NCBI GenBank assembly: GCA_016281335.1
Contig: JAEEIK010000046.1
Location: 1-48,032 of the forward strand
Origin: Lachnospiraceae bacterium
Lineage (GTDB): Bacteria > Bacillota > Clostridia > Lachnospirales > Lachnospiraceae
Direction: 5' to 3'
Length of the DNA: 48,032 nt
In this document: positions 34,373 through 43,697 of the stretch, in pieces
Layout: every line of letters starts with the position of its first letter
How positions within the stretch are numbered: position 1 is the first letter of the stretch
Position numbers and translations under genes: made by a program
Notes under the pieces: generated by a model
Databases searched by the model: none
What the model was told of the DNA's origin: nothing
The model's input: only the letters and a program-made list of their open reading frames with translations

Positions 34373-34887
34373 TCTTCAACCACTCCTATATAAGGCAGAT
34401 TTCTGTACTTCTGTGCATAATCCAACCCGTATCCCACGATAAACACATCCGGCACTTCAAAACCGGTATAGTCCACATGCACTTCGTGGGTACGTCTCGA
34501 AGGCTTGTCCAAAAGCGTGCAGAGCGCAAGGCTCGCAGGCTTTCTTTCTCTTAACATCTTCATAAGATAGGAAAGGGTCCTGCCGCTGTCAACTATATCT
34601 TCAACTACCATCACATGGCGTCCCTCTATGCTTTCGTCCAGATCCTTTACGATCTTTACCACACCGCTGGAACTCTTTTCATCTCCGTAGCTCGACACAG
34701 ACATAAAATCAAGAGTCACCGGCAGGCTTATGCGTTTTGCCAGTTCGCAGGTAAAGAAAGCTCCGCCCTTCAATACGCTTATCATATGCAGTTCCTTGCC
34801 TGCATACTCTTCGCTTATCTGTGCGCCTATCTCTTTGATCCTTTTGTTTACGCGTCTCTCACTTATAAGCTCTCTGATGTTATCCAT
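34369..34887 (-). CDS. hpt: Hypoxanthine phosphoribosyltransferase
   Basis: A 172-residue purine salvage enzyme converting hypoxanthine or guanine and PRPP to IMP or GMP. It has the PRPP loop VMVVEDIVDSGRTLSYL near residue 95, the early ISVLKGGAFFTCEL segment, the flexible-loop motif MSVSSYG and the base-contact region FEVPDVFIVGYGLDYAQKYRNLPYIG. Normal length. It lies 10 bases after tilS and is coupled to ftsH. Confidence 0.97.
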   Translation of the reverse strand: MDNIRELISERRVNKRIKEIGAQISEEYAGKELHMISVLKGGAFFTCELAKRISLPVTLDFMSVSSYGDEKSSSGVVKIVKDLDESIEGRHVMVVEDIVDSGRTLSYLMKMLRERKPASLALCTLLDKPSRRTHEVHVDYTGFEVPDVFIVGYGLDYAQKYRNLPYIGVVEE

Positions 34888-34897
34888 AGTCTTCTCC

Positions 34898-35878
34898 TTA
34901 CCTGCCTTTGTTCATCAGCAGTATCTCTTTGCGCTCACATCTTGCCAGCATTCTGTGCGGCATATCCAGCACCTTTCCGGTCTCCATGTCAAACAGTTCC
35001 TTAAAAAGTCTGATATGTGTCGCCGTTATATCCCTTGCAGATCCGCATACTTCCTGCATCACCATAAGCAGCAGTCTCTTCTGTATGTACGGATGCAGCT
35101 CTTTAAAACCTTTCTTATCGATATGCGCAATACCGTCTTCTATTCGGATATTCAGGACATATGCTTCCCTGATGGCATCTTCTATATAATCTTCCGCTTC
35201 CCTGAGCATCGCGGCGCTGCCTGCAATGTGTTCGGTGCTCCTTGAATTGATCTGTTCATTCGCTGCAGGTAGTATTATATGCCTTATCCTGTTTCTTGTA
35301 TAGTCATTTGTCTCATTACTCTCATCTGTACGGAAATCCTGCCCCTTCGATGCCAGATACTCCTCTACTTCACTGCGCTTAACGCACAGAAGCGGTCTTA
35401 TCACACGTCCCCTTACGGGAGGTATGCCGCATAAGCCCTTAGGACCGCTGCCTCTGAACATCTGGAACAGCACGGTCTCCGCATTGTCATCCATATTATG
35501 TGCCACTGCGATCCTGACTTTTTTTCCGCTCTTTTCAAGCTCTTCAGCCCTCTCTTCAAAAAAGGCATAGCGCAGCCTGCGTCCCGCTTCTTCTGTAGAC
35601 AGACGCTCGCTTTCCGCATAGCCTTTAACGTCTGCCTGCATACACAAAAAAGGCACATCCAGCTTTTCACTCAGTGCCTTTACAAATCTTACGTCCTCGT
35701 CGGCAGCTTCTCTCAGTCCGTGATGAACATGCAGCACTTCCGTTTCATATCCGAGTTCCTTCAGTATCATGAGCATACATACCGAATCCGGTCCACCCGA
35801 TACCGCTGCAAGCATATATTCAGAGCCGTCTGCCATCCGCTCCTCTTCTATGAATTTTCTTACTCTTTCCTTAATCAT
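34898..35878 (-). CDS. tilS: tRNA(Ile)-lysidine synthase
   Basis: A 326-residue enzyme that joins lysine to cytidine-34 of the CAU-anticodon tRNA-Ile so that it reads AUA. The N-type ATP pyrophosphatase loop AAVSGGPDSVCMLM is near residue 26, LHVHHGLREAADED and AVAHNMDDNAETVLF follow, and PLLCVKRSEVEEYL and NDYTRNRIRHIILP mark the tRNA-contact part. It is shorter than the Bacillus and E. coli enzymes (over 430 residues) and lacks most of the C-terminal domain, like the short Aquifex form. It overlaps the ftsB-like gene by 8 bases. Confidence 0.95.
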   Translation of the reverse strand: MIKERVRKFIEEERMADGSEYMLAAVSGGPDSVCMLMILKELGYETEVLHVHHGLREAADEDVRFVKALSEKLDVPFLCMQADVKGYAESERLSTEEAGRRLRYAFFEERAEELEKSGKKVRIAVAHNMDDNAETVLFQMFRGSGPKGLCGIPPVRGRVIRPLLCVKRSEVEEYLASKGQDFRTDESNETNDYTRNRIRHIILPAANEQINSRSTEHIAGSAAMLREAEDYIEDAIREAYVLNIRIEDGIAHIDKKGFKELHPYIQKRLLLMVMQEVCGSARDITATHIRLFKELFDMETGKVLDMPHRMLARCERKEILLMNKGR

Positions 35879-36185
35879 CCTCCGGCTGGAATACTATCTC
35901 CCCGTCATATACATAGCCTAACTTATCCTTGGCTACTTCCTCTGCATATTTTTTGGTGTGTGTGTAAGTTTCATATTCTTTAAGCTTTACCGTACGGTCA
36001 TTTTCCTCTTCTATCATCTGCTCCATACGCGCTATCTCAGGCTCCAGTTCTGCCTTGGCTTTTTTCAGGGATATACTGTTATAGGCAAAGAGCGCAAGAA
36101 ACACGCCCAGCGCCAGAAGCACCAGTATCATGCCCGGATGTTTGCTCTTCTTCGGTTTTCTGAATGCAGCCTTAGGTTCAGCCAT
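35871..36185 (-). CDS. FtsB/DivIC-like septum protein
   Basis: A 104-residue bitopic membrane protein. A basic cytoplasmic tail is followed by one membrane segment (about 18-37, GMILVLLALGVFLALFAYNS), a coiled coil (ELEPEIARMEQMIEEENDRTVKL) and the DivIC-type end KYAEEVAKDKLGYVYDGEIVF. It should join FtsL and DivIB at the division septum. The ATG at 36185 has GGGAG eight bases upstream; an ATG at 36200 lacks one. It is first in the ftsB-tilS-hpt-ftsH operon, a typical Firmicute order, under a clear promoter. Confidence 0.9.
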   Translation of the reverse strand: MAEPKAAFRKPKKSKHPGMILVLLALGVFLALFAYNSISLKKAKAELEPEIARMEQMIEEENDRTVKLKEYETYTHTKKYAEEVAKDKLGYVYDGEIVFQPEDD

Positions 36186-36221
36186 TACAAAAACTCCCAT
36201 TCAAAGTCGATGGTTAACATA

Positions 36222-36250
36222 ATATTACCACCTAAAAAAACTCAAGTCAA
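36222..36250 (-). promoter_or_regulatory. Sigma-A promoter of the ftsB-tilS-hpt-ftsH operon
   Basis: TTGACT at 36250-36245, a 17-base spacer and TAATAT at 36227-36222 on the minus strand. The -35 element overlaps the last codons of the HIT-family gene. The leader before the ATG at 36185 is about 30 bases. Confidence 0.88.
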
Positions 36251-36649
36251 GGCGTTAAGTATTTCATCAGCTTCTCCTTCAGCCATCTCACCGGGTTTCC
36301 AGAGCAGATGCTGGCCGTCGTTCTTATATCTCGGTATCAGATGCAGATGATAATGCATAACAGTCTGACCTGCGACTTCTCCGTTATTCTGTATCACATT
36401 CATACCGTCAGCATGAAGGGCATCAACAAGCTTCTTTCCCAGCTTCTTAGCTAAAGGAGTGAGTTTTGCAGCGGTATCCTCATCCAGATCAAAAAGACAG
36501 TCCGCATGCTCCTTCGGCAGTATCAGTGTATGTCCCTTTGTTGCGGGACCCAGATCAAGTATGGCCGTAAAGAACTCATCCTCATATACTTTATTTGTGG
36601 GTATATCACCGTTGGCCAGTTTGCAGAAAATGCAGTCATCCTTTTTCAT
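36242..36649 (-). CDS. HIT-family nucleotide hydrolase
   Basis: A 135-residue histidine-triad protein. It begins DCIFCKLANGDIPTNKVYED (Cys-x-x-Cys zinc site) and has the triad HYHLHLIPRY near residue 103, the family His-x-His-x-His arrangement. HIT proteins of this branch hydrolyse phosphoramidates and dinucleotides such as adenosine 5'-monophosphoramidate. It overlaps murG by 14 bases and is the last gene of that operon. Full length. Confidence 0.94.
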   Translation of the reverse strand: MKKDDCIFCKLANGDIPTNKVYEDEFFTAILDLGPATKGHTLILPKEHADCLFDLDEDTAAKLTPLAKKLGKKLVDALHADGMNVIQNNGEVAGQTVMHYHLHLIPRYKNDGQHLLWKPGEMAEGEADEILNALT

Positions 36650-37709
36650 TGCATATCTCCTCTATCATGTTTATTATTGTTTCCACCGAATTGTACTGAT
36701 GTGAACCCGACATGGTCTCGATGTACCTGTCACGGTTGAAATACAGCTGCTGTACGCCTTCGACCAGTGAATCCTCATCTAAGCTCTCTTCCTTTATTAC
36801 CATACTGTATCCCTGATCTTCAAAAGACTGGGCGTTCAGAAGCTGATCGCCCCTGCTTATCTCCAGAGGGAGCGGAACCAGTATGTTCGGTATCCTTAAG
36901 GCCAGCAGCTCGCATATGGCATTGGCGCCGGCTCTTGAAATTACCAGATCCGTTATGGCAAACAGATCCTTTAATTCCGTTCTCACATATTCAAACTGCC
37001 TGTATCCCGGCATGTTCAGAAGCAGATTATCCATCTTGTCATTGCCGCAGATATGTATCACCTGGAAATCATTTAACAGCCTCGGCAGTGCTTCCCTTAC
37101 CACTCTGTTGATGGCGCTTGCGCCCTGGGAACCACCCATGACCATGATCACCGGCATGCCTTTGTTAAAGCCCGTAAGCGCATATGCTGCTTCCTTATCA
37201 CCCTTCAGGAGTTCTTCCCTTATAGGCGAACCCGTGAGAACGGCTTTTTTCTCGGGAAGATATTTAAGGGTTTCCGGGAAGTTGCAGCATACCTTGGTTG
37301 CTACCGGTATACAGAGCTTGTTGGCAAGTCCCGGCGTTAAATCCGATTCGTGTATGATGCTGGGAATCTTTAACGATGCGCCGGCACGGATGACAGGAAC
37401 TGAAACGAAGCCTCCTTTTGAAAAGATGATATCAGGCTTGATCTGCTTCAGATATTTCCTGGCTTCGCCGTATCCCTTTATTACACGGAAAGGATCCGTG
37501 AAATTCTTGGGATCGAAATATCTTCTGAATTTGCCCGTTGCCACGCCGTAATACGGAATATCAAATTCTTCTATAAGCTTTTTTTCTATGCCTTCGTAGG
37601 AACCGATATAGCTTATATCATAACCCCTTTCCTTAAGATGAGGTATCAGCGCCAGATTCGGCGTTACATGCCCTGCGGTTCCCCCGCCTGTCAATACTAT
37701 CTTCTTCAT
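36636..37709 (-). CDS. murG: Lipid II synthase MurG
   Basis: A 357-residue GT28 glycosyltransferase that adds GlcNAc from UDP-GlcNAc to lipid I on the inner membrane face, giving lipid II. The N-terminal G loop LTGGGTAGHVTPNLAL, the second G loop VMGGSQGASAINRVV, SRAGANAICELLAL (diphosphate/UDP site) and the final NILVPLP region with GDQLLNAQ are present. Length is normal. It is not next to the other mur/fts genes here but lies in an operon with a small membrane protein, a J-domain protein and a HIT hydrolase. Its start overlaps the membrane-protein gene by ATGA. Confidence 0.97.
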   Translation of the reverse strand: MKKIVLTGGGTAGHVTPNLALIPHLKERGYDISYIGSYEGIEKKLIEEFDIPYYGVATGKFRRYFDPKNFTDPFRVIKGYGEARKYLKQIKPDIIFSKGGFVSVPVIRAGASLKIPSIIHESDLTPGLANKLCIPVATKVCCNFPETLKYLPEKKAVLTGSPIREELLKGDKEAAYALTGFNKGMPVIMVMGGSQGASAINRVVREALPRLLNDFQVIHICGNDKMDNLLLNMPGYRQFEYVRTELKDLFAITDLVISRAGANAICELLALRIPNILVPLPLEISRGDQLLNAQSFEDQGYSMVIKEESLDEDSLVEGVQQLYFNRDRYIETMSGSHQYNSVETIINMIEEICNEKG

Positions 37710-38266
37710 CTTCTCTCTTCCTTGTTAAAAGTATTAAGTATTCTTCTGTTTATTTCTTTCCTGTATGCGTAATAGGCGATATCCGTGAGCACCCATGTTA
37801 CTGCAAGCGCTATGATCACTATTCCCAGCTGTATCGGCGCTCCGGCATCCTTCATTATCTCCGGCATCAGTTCGGTAAGTCCCGCGATCCCCGCCATCAC
37901 ATAGAATATACAGCCGCAGACTATTGTCCAGCTCCACCAGACAAGGGCCTTTATCAGTATTGCTTTCTTTCTGTCCGGCTTTTTCCCTGCAGTATATTCG
38001 CATGCCACTGCGTACGGAACGAATAAGGAAAAAGTCAGCACATACATTTTTACCGGACTTATGAAAATCCCCAGTATCACCGTCGCTGCGAAACTGCACA
38101 GCGCAGCCGGCACACCGCTCACTGCCGTCACGGTACCTATAAGAAAAGCCGCAAGTACCAGTAAAAAGGCCGTATTAAATTCAAGTATGCTGCCCACAAA
38201 TATGCATACCACCGCAAGCGCGGTAAGCATGCCGCTTAAGGCTATGGCACGTACACTTACATGCAT
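37706..38266 (-). CDS. Multi-pass membrane protein, ECF S-component-like
   Basis: A 186-residue protein with about five or six membrane segments: [91 protein letters not shown] and [22 protein letters not shown]. The first segments resemble substrate-binding subunits of ECF vitamin transporters and other small six-helix proteins, but no ECF ATPase is nearby. ATG at 38266 is preferred because GGGAGG lies about 12 bases upstream; ATGs at 38290 and 38314 lack such sites. It overlaps the J-domain gene by 10 bases and murG by 4. Substrate unknown. Confidence 0.78.
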   Translation of the reverse strand: MHVSVRAIALSGMLTALAVVCIFVGSILEFNTAFLLVLAAFLIGTVTAVSGVPAALCSFAATVILGIFISPVKMYVLTFSLFVPYAVACEYTAGKKPDRKKAILIKALVWWSWTIVCGCIFYVMAGIAGLTELMPEIMKDAGAPIQLGIVIIALAVTWVLTDIAYYAYRKEINRRILNTFNKEERR

Positions 38267-38706
38267 CCGCAGAGATCGCCTCCCATGCATTCGCACATAG
38301 TATCCAGACACCACAGATCACAGCAGAAGTTCCCGGTACCGCAGGACTGTCCCCTGTAATTGGCGGGACGTCCGTAATATCCGGAATTCACATCATACTG
38401 ATTGCGGTAATTGTTATATGCGCCCTGGTTCGAATACTGACCGGTATTGCCGGTATTGTATGAACCTGTATTTCCGTAGCTTCCGGTATTGCCGTAGTTA
38501 AACGGATTGTTCTGTCTCTCGTTCATTATCTCGTTGTAAGCCTGCTGTACTTCTTTGAACTTTTCTTCGGCAAGAGGCGCAAGAGGATTGTTCGTTCCCG
38601 CAAAGTTATCGGGATGATACTTCCTTAACAGTTCCCTGTATGCGTTCTTTATTTCCTCATCACTGGCATTTCTGCTCACTCCGAGTATTTCATATGCATC
38701 CTTCAT
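38257..38706 (-). CDS. J-domain protein with Cys-rich tail
   Basis: A 149-residue protein. Residues 1-66 are a J domain ([17 protein letters not shown], the HPD triad in RKYHPDNF, then [15 protein letters not shown]), which would stimulate an Hsp70. A flexible middle is rich in Gly, Asn and Tyr (about 70-120). The last about 25 residues hold seven Cys ([20 protein letters not shown] and on), perhaps a metal site. No DnaJ zinc domain or client domain is present, so it is a specialised co-chaperone. ATG at 38706 is chosen since AAGGAAG precedes it and the J domain begins there. It overlaps the DUF5685 gene by 17 bases, a pairing that suggests a shared function. Confidence 0.88.
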   Translation of the reverse strand: MKDAYEILGVSRNASDEEIKNAYRELLRKYHPDNFAGTNNPLAPLAEEKFKEVQQAYNEIMNERQNNPFNYGNTGSYGNTGSYNTGNTGQYSNQGAYNNYRNQYDVNSGYYGRPANYRGQSCGTGNFCCDLWCLDTMCECMGGDLCGCM

Positions 38707-39544
38707 GTTTTTTTCTTCCTTCTTTTTGTATGCGGTCATATCTGTTCCATATACCCGCATAGATTATATTTCCGAGTATGTCCCTATGCTCAGTGCACGG
38801 AAGCTTTTCATAATACCATGCGCACTTTGCAGCTTCGTCATACATCAGTTCATATGCCTTTTCTTCAAAATCTTTACTATTATACAACGACTTAAGAGGA
38901 TTGTAACTTGATTTTTTTACGTCCTCTTCTATGTCATCATAAGCGTCCATTATATAGATAAAACAGCCCAGATGATAAGCCATCCCCATAAGCTCATGCA
39001 GAAAGGGTTCCGCTTTTCTTCTGTATGAAAACAGTGCCATCATCAGCTTGCCGAAAGAGGCTGCGGATTTTTTTATCTCCCTGCCATCGCTGTCTTTTTT
39101 TTCCGTTTCATCAAGTTCTTTCAGGGCACGGATGATCTTTTTATACTGGTAAGGATACTTCTTCTTAACCTTCAGAAAATCTTTTCTGTACAGCCGAAGC
39201 ATTGCTCCTGCCTTTTTGTCTCCCTCATCTTTCATGTCATCGGCAAAGTGCGCATAGGTAAGCAGTATGTTCATGTCCGCCGCATATTCCGTGACCGCGC
39301 AGCTTATCTCCCTGTGTTTCCTGCCGGGATGCATGATGCATCTTCTTTTCTCTATCCTGTGATCACCCTCATACAGTGAATCCAAAAGCAACACAAGAAA
39401 AGTCATATCATAAGTAAGCGTGATCCGTCCTGTCGTCCCGAAGCGCTCATTTAACACTCTGCACAGACCGCAATAATACGACTTGTATTTGTCGTAATCC
39501 TTTATCTTACACTCGGCTTTTCTCAGCTGTACGTATCCGAACAT
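38690..39544 (-). CDS. DUF5685 family protein
   Basis: A 284-residue, mainly helical soluble protein. The family N-terminus [20 protein letters not shown] is followed by [10 protein letters not shown] (Cys pair at 25/28), [17 protein letters not shown] and CIMHPGRKH. Near residue 210 is [20 protein letters not shown], an acidic motif like that on the helices of all-alpha isoprenoid synthases. No function is established that I know of. It ends 17 bases inside the J-domain gene and starts three bases after the flavodoxin-SCP2 gene. It may bind metal through the Cys pair. Confidence 0.82.
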   Translation of the reverse strand: MFGYVQLRKAECKIKDYDKYKSYYCGLCRVLNERFGTTGRITLTYDMTFLVLLLDSLYEGDHRIEKRRCIMHPGRKHREISCAVTEYAADMNILLTYAHFADDMKDEGDKKAGAMLRLYRKDFLKVKKKYPYQYKKIIRALKELDETEKKDSDGREIKKSAASFGKLMMALFSYRRKAEPFLHELMGMAYHLGCFIYIMDAYDDIEEDVKKSSYNPLKSLYNSKDFEEKAYELMYDEAAKCAWYYEKLPCTEHRDILGNIIYAGIWNRYDRIQKEGRKKHEGCI

Positions 39545-39547
39545 TTC

Positions 39548-40537
39548 TCAACCGAAAACAAAGAGGGTATCCAGCATTCTTAAATTTTTGAAATCACCCT
39601 TCGTCTTTATGCTGCCCTCCATAAAACCTCCCTGGAAAGTCTTGCGTCCCTGTGTTATCTCATCGATCACGGATCTGTCCATGGTCAGCTCTACATCGGG
39701 ATATACCAGCTCACCGTAGGACGCTTCCAGTTTGCTGCCTTCAACTCTTAATATAAGCGGCTTGGGAGTTTCGCTCAAGTTTATCTTATACTTAAGATCT
39801 ACTCCTGCCTGAGCCTTGAATACTTTCTTAAATCTCACCGGCAGGTCTTCTCCGTTTTCATTTCCGCTGCCCAGTCTTCCCTTGAACAGATCTGCAAGTT
39901 CTTTTATATCGGCTTTCTGCTTCTCAACATATTTTTCATCGGAAGCATACTCGGAAAGCTGCTCTGTCTCCTGCTGTGTAAGTGTTGTGTTCCTGGTCTT
40001 GTTAGTTATCCTGCTTACCGCCATTGCGCTGACCGGCAGGGCTTTCGCTCTCTGGGAAACACTTCTGTAAATATTCTCGGCGCACTTCTCTATCAGCTTC
40101 AGGTATTCTTCATTCTGTTCAAGCGTGGATACTTCAGGTACATAACCGGACAAACCCTGGCAGGTAAGGCCGCCTAAAGACAGCCAGGCTGTCGTCAGTT
40201 CCAGCTCTCCTTCTTTCTCGCCGTAGGCCGTACTCATGACAACCGGAGCCATATAGGTCTTGCTGATCTTTTCCTTATCGCCGTAGAGCCAGCAGGCATC
40301 AAGAAAACTCATGATCATTCCGCCCACGCCATGCCATTCCACAGTCGATGCAAGTATTATCGCATCCGCATCTTTTATGGTAAGGGGCAGAGAAGAAATA
40401 TTGTTCTTCTGCTCAAAGAGGTCATACTTTGTCACTTTGACATTCAGTTCCTCAAAGACCGTCATCATCCTGCGTACCGCAAAAAGAGTTGGGTCCCCTA
40501 TCAGTCCGCGTCCGCCGTAATATATGTTTATCTTCAT
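39548..40537 (-). CDS. Flavodoxin-like reductase fused to an SCP2-like domain
   Basis: A 329-residue two-domain protein. Residues 1 to about 165 form a flavodoxin-like (NADPH-dependent FMN reductase) fold: MKINIYYGGRGLIGDPTLF, DADAIILASTVEWHGVGGMI (flavin-loop position) and PVVMSTAYGEKEG. Residues about 225-329 look like a sterol-carrier-protein-2 domain: VDLKYKINLSETPKPLILRV, ELTMDRSVIDEITQGRKTF and the GDFKNLRMLDTLF end. The two are joined by a helical linker rich in Gln and Glu. SCP2 domains bind hydrophobic ligands, so the pair may act on a membrane-soluble substrate; this is inference. AAAGGA lies eight bases before the ATG. It is the first gene of the run to murG. Confidence 0.82.
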   Translation of the reverse strand: MKINIYYGGRGLIGDPTLFAVRRMMTVFEELNVKVTKYDLFEQKNNISSLPLTIKDADAIILASTVEWHGVGGMIMSFLDACWLYGDKEKISKTYMAPVVMSTAYGEKEGELELTTAWLSLGGLTCQGLSGYVPEVSTLEQNEEYLKLIEKCAENIYRSVSQRAKALPVSAMAVSRITNKTRNTTLTQQETEQLSEYASDEKYVEKQKADIKELADLFKGRLGSGNENGEDLPVRFKKVFKAQAGVDLKYKINLSETPKPLILRVEGSKLEASYGELVYPDVELTMDRSVIDEITQGRKTFQGGFMEGSIKTKGDFKNLRMLDTLFVFG

Positions 40538-40614
40538 ATCATCTGTCCTTTCTTTGTATCGCTCCCCTCAACCGTCACCTTCGGTGACATCTTCTCCCAA
40601 ACGTGAAGAAGACT

Positions 40615-41769
40615 TTATGCGGTTTTGGCAGGTCTCCACATTATCACATATAAGCCGCAGAGTATCATCCCGCTGACAAAGCCGCCGAGATGATCCATCA
40701 CATCTATCCTTCCTCCGGCTGCGCCGGTTGCAAACAACAGCAGCAGCACTATTATTATCCTTATGAATACTGTCTTTATCCTCCACAGGCCTGTCAGTAT
40801 CATGACTGCCAGTATCGCTCCCATTATGCCGTATACTGCGCCGCTGGCTCCCAGCGAATAATAAGGCTGTCCTGCTTTTGTATGATACCAGACGGATAAG
40901 AATCCGCCGCCTATGCCCGATACGAAATACAGCAGTGTAAAATAAACCCTGTTTATCATTCCCTCGATCAGACTGCCTGCTGCATATAACATCAGCATGT
41001 TATTCATAAGGTGCAGTTCCGATTCATGCAGGAACATATAGGTGAAAAATCTGTACCACTGATCCGACTCCTGCAGTATGCCGTTAGTCAGTGAATAATC
41101 CTCGGAATTATACATCCCCAGATTTTTCATACCGAACATCAGCAGGTTTATCAGTATCATTCCCACCGTTATCCAGGGAACGTTCTTTTCTTTTTTTTGA
41201 ACGTTTATCTCTCTTGATCCGTCAGCCTTTTCTTTGACCGGAGCCCTGTCATATTCCTCATTGCTCTCTTCCGTTCCCGGCAGCATTATGTTCACGCCGT
41301 TTTCCCTGACGAAATTATCCAGCCCTTTTCTTATTCCGTAAAAATCTTCTGCTGCCCCGGGAGGCACGAAGAGCCTGGTCCCCAAGGCTTCATCCTCTAT
41401 CAGATACCATACATCCCTGACCCAGCGCCTGTGAGCTTCCGATGCTGCTTCTTCCTCATCTCCGGTATATTCATACAGCTCACCTCTCGGATCTGCCGAA
41501 GGCTTGATGAATGAGGGTCCCATCTGATCCACGATCATTATCTTCAGGAAATGAATATCTTTATCCCTGCCGTAGCTTAAGCGTTCCTTATGTACATCCA
41601 GAAAACCCTGCAGCTGCGCCTGGGTGCTGGTCTCTTTTCTTTCATCAAAAAAACAGATAACGTTTATAACGTAGTTTTCTTCCTGAACAAAAGAAAAATA
41701 CCTCCTGTCCAGTGAGCATACATACAGGCCGTATCCTTCTTCCTTAAAAAATCCGTTAATACTGTTCAT
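40615..41769 (-). CDS. Rhomboid intramembrane serine protease with N-terminal domain
   Basis: A 384-residue protein. A soluble N-terminal domain (1 to about 195) precedes six or seven membrane segments. The rhomboid motifs are complete: HxxxN in ELHLMNNM (His253/Asn257), nucleophile Ser309 in SLGASGAVYG and catalytic His360 in VMDHLGGF. It should cleave single-pass membrane proteins within the bilayer. The start is linked to the EAL gene by TGATG, so it is the last gene of the DUF4230-EAL operon. The N-terminal domain (YFSFVQEENYVINVICFFD) is found in front of some Firmicute rhomboids. Confidence 0.94.
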   Translation of the reverse strand: MNSINGFFKEEGYGLYVCSLDRRYFSFVQEENYVINVICFFDERKETSTQAQLQGFLDVHKERLSYGRDKDIHFLKIMIVDQMGPSFIKPSADPRGELYEYTGDEEEAASEAHRRWVRDVWYLIEDEALGTRLFVPPGAAEDFYGIRKGLDNFVRENGVNIMLPGTEESNEEYDRAPVKEKADGSREINVQKKEKNVPWITVGMILINLLMFGMKNLGMYNSEDYSLTNGILQESDQWYRFFTYMFLHESELHLMNNMLMLYAAGSLIEGMINRVYFTLLYFVSGIGGGFLSVWYHTKAGQPYYSLGASGAVYGIMGAILAVMILTGLWRIKTVFIRIIIVLLLLFATGAAGGRIDVMDHLGGFVSGMILCGLYVIMWRPAKTA

Positions 41770-43697
41770 CAGCTGTTACATACTCCCGGTACTTCAAAAT
41801 TATCTACATATTTCACAAACGCTTCCTCTTCTACAGGCTTTGAGAAATAATATCCCTGGAAGTAATCGCAGCCGAGTTTTAACAACTTCTTTATCTGTTC
41901 TTCAGTTTCAACGCCTTCCTGTACTACCTTAAGATGCAGTCTGTTAGCCATTTTATAGGTATTCTCAAGTGTGATATCCGCCTTCTCGTTGGTTTCGGCA
42001 GACCATAGTATGGATTTGTCTATCTTCATGATCATGAAGGGCATATCATAAAGATATGATATATTTGAATAACCCGTTCCGTAATCATCAAGAGAAAGGG
42101 ATATTCCATGCAGTTCGAAATCGTAGATATTACTCGTAACTGCTGCATTGCTTATCATTGCCGCGCTTTCCGTTATCTCGAAATTGATGCTGTCCGGAGC
42201 GATGTCATTGTCACGCATGATCTGCATGAACTCTTCGGCCAGGCTCTTCTGCATACACTGTACAGCCGAAAGGTTCACCTCTATATACTCCACTCCCTTT
42301 TCGTTCAGCTTCTTTTCTTTATAGAAACGACATACCTCTTCGAATACAAACCTTCCGATCTGAAGTATATAGCCTTCTCTTTCCGCAAGAGCTATCATGG
42401 GTTCCGCAGGTATGGAACCGTATTCGGGATCAAAAAGTCTTATAAGCGCTTCCGCTGCTATTATCTTTTTCTTATGTGTTGAATATATAGGCTGGTAAAA
42501 CACTTTAAAGTTTCCGTCTCTGAGTCCTCTTCGTATTGCTTCCAGCATCTGGGCATCTTTATCATCCTTTAAATACTTCTTCGCATTAAATACACTGTCA
42601 AACTCCTGATCGTCACGGCTGATATTGTTTACCAGCTGTCTCATAAGCTTAACGGAAGGAACTTCTTCCGGGGCCTGCGCTGTCACATAACTTGTTGAGA
42701 GCATGGTGACCAGCATACCGTTTCTCCATGGATGCCTGAATCTTTCCCTTATCTCTTCAAGCATTCCGAGGCGTATCTCTTCATCCATGATCTCGGTACG
42801 CAGCGCCATTATATCCGGAGCAGCCCTGAATACAACGCTGTCACTGCTTAAACTTCCGAGATATCCGCCTACCTGTCTTAAGAAAAAGTCCGTATTGTCC
42901 TGACCTAAGGATTCGGTCAGCACCTTGTAATCATGCAGCTTGACGAAGATATAGAAATAGGGGATATTCTCTTCATAGGCCTCGGCTGCCTGACTCATCA
43001 TCACATGCTTGATCATGGAATCGGTACTGTCAAGTATCTCATTTGATCTGTGTACGGTGTAAAGCATATCCGTCATCAGCAGCGCCATAAGGAAAGGCAT
43101 TATCCTCTTCGACTGATCCACCATCTGCAGGCTCTGTATCAAAAGGAGGATCACAAGAGTCACTATCATATGAATGGTCTTCTTCTTATCCTCTTCATTC
43201 TTCCCGTATCTTATCACCACGTATGCCGCAAAGATAATGGTATAAACGATCGCCGCGATAAAGCTGTATATCACTATGCTGCTTTCTCTGAAGGAAAAGG
43301 CATTCATATCCTTTCCGTAGGCAAAAACAGCGGCTATTATGATAACAGTATAGACCAGGCCCATAGGGGCATACACGGCCAGCCTGAACTTTGCCCTGCT
43401 GTACTTCTTTCCTGCAAGGGCTATAGCCAGATAATTACAGTATCCCGTCAGAAGATAGAACTGAAATATCAGATCGAATACATGGAATATATACTCCAGC
43501 AGTTTTTCTTCATTTATCGGATTAAGATAATAACAATAAACAACGATATCATTGATGCTAAGAAGCAATGATGCTATCAGCATCGCATGATACTGTCTGT
43601 ACTCCGGAAGAGCCGTCTTTCTTTTTCTGAAGTAGTAAGCCAGCAATACTGCGAGTACGGCGAAGGCGGCATAGTCGAAGATCATATTATATCTCAT
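41769..43697 (-). CDS. Membrane EAL-domain c-di-GMP phosphodiesterase, intact motifs
   Basis: A 642-residue protein. Seven or eight membrane segments occupy the first about 215 residues. A degenerate GGDEF-like region follows (about 235-380), lacking GGDEF and its I site. The EAL domain (about 385-632) keeps the catalytic set: EAL at 416-418, Asn475 in EVNLS, Glu507 in FEITES, Asp537-Asp538 in DDYGTGYS, Lys558/Asp560 in MKIDKS, EGVE at 594-597 and QGYYFSKP at 614-621. It should hydrolyse c-di-GMP to pGpG. It overlaps the upstream pseudo-EAL gene by ATGA and the rhomboid gene by TGATG. The membrane part suggests sensing of a signal in or outside the membrane. Confidence 0.93.
   Translation of the reverse strand: MRYNMIFDYAAFAVLAVLLAYYFRKRKTALPEYRQYHAMLIASLLLSINDIVVYCYYLNPINEEKLLEYIFHVFDLIFQFYLLTGYCNYLAIALAGKKYSRAKFRLAVYAPMGLVYTVIIIAAVFAYGKDMNAFSFRESSIVIYSFIAAIVYTIIFAAYVVIRYGKNEEDKKKTIHMIVTLVILLLIQSLQMVDQSKRIMPFLMALLMTDMLYTVHRSNEILDSTDSMIKHVMMSQAAEAYEENIPYFYIFVKLHDYKVLTESLGQDNTDFFLRQVGGYLGSLSSDSVVFRAAPDIMALRTEIMDEEIRLGMLEEIRERFRHPWRNGMLVTMLSTSYVTAQAPEEVPSVKLMRQLVNNISRDDQEFDSVFNAKKYLKDDKDAQMLEAIRRGLRDGNFKVFYQPIYSTHKKKIIAAEALIRLFDPEYGSIPAEPMIALAEREGYILQIGRFVFEEVCRFYKEKKLNEKGVEYIEVNLSAVQCMQKSLAEEFMQIMRDNDIAPDSINFEITESAAMISNAAVTSNIYDFELHGISLSLDDYGTGYSNISYLYDMPFMIMKIDKSILWSAETNEKADITLENTYKMANRLHLKVVQEGVETEEQIKKLLKLGCDYFQGYYFSKPVEEEAFVKYVDNFEVPGVCNS

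Noticed and set aside
38267..38314. Longer N-terminus of the small membrane protein (ATG at 38314 or 38290)
   Set aside because: No ribosome-binding sequence before either and the extra residues lie inside the Cys-rich end of the J-domain gene; the ATG at 38266 has GGGAGG upstream.
40574..40588. GTCACC-TTC-GGTGAC hairpin as a rhomboid-operon terminator
   Set aside because: The stem is only 6 bp and no T run follows on either strand.
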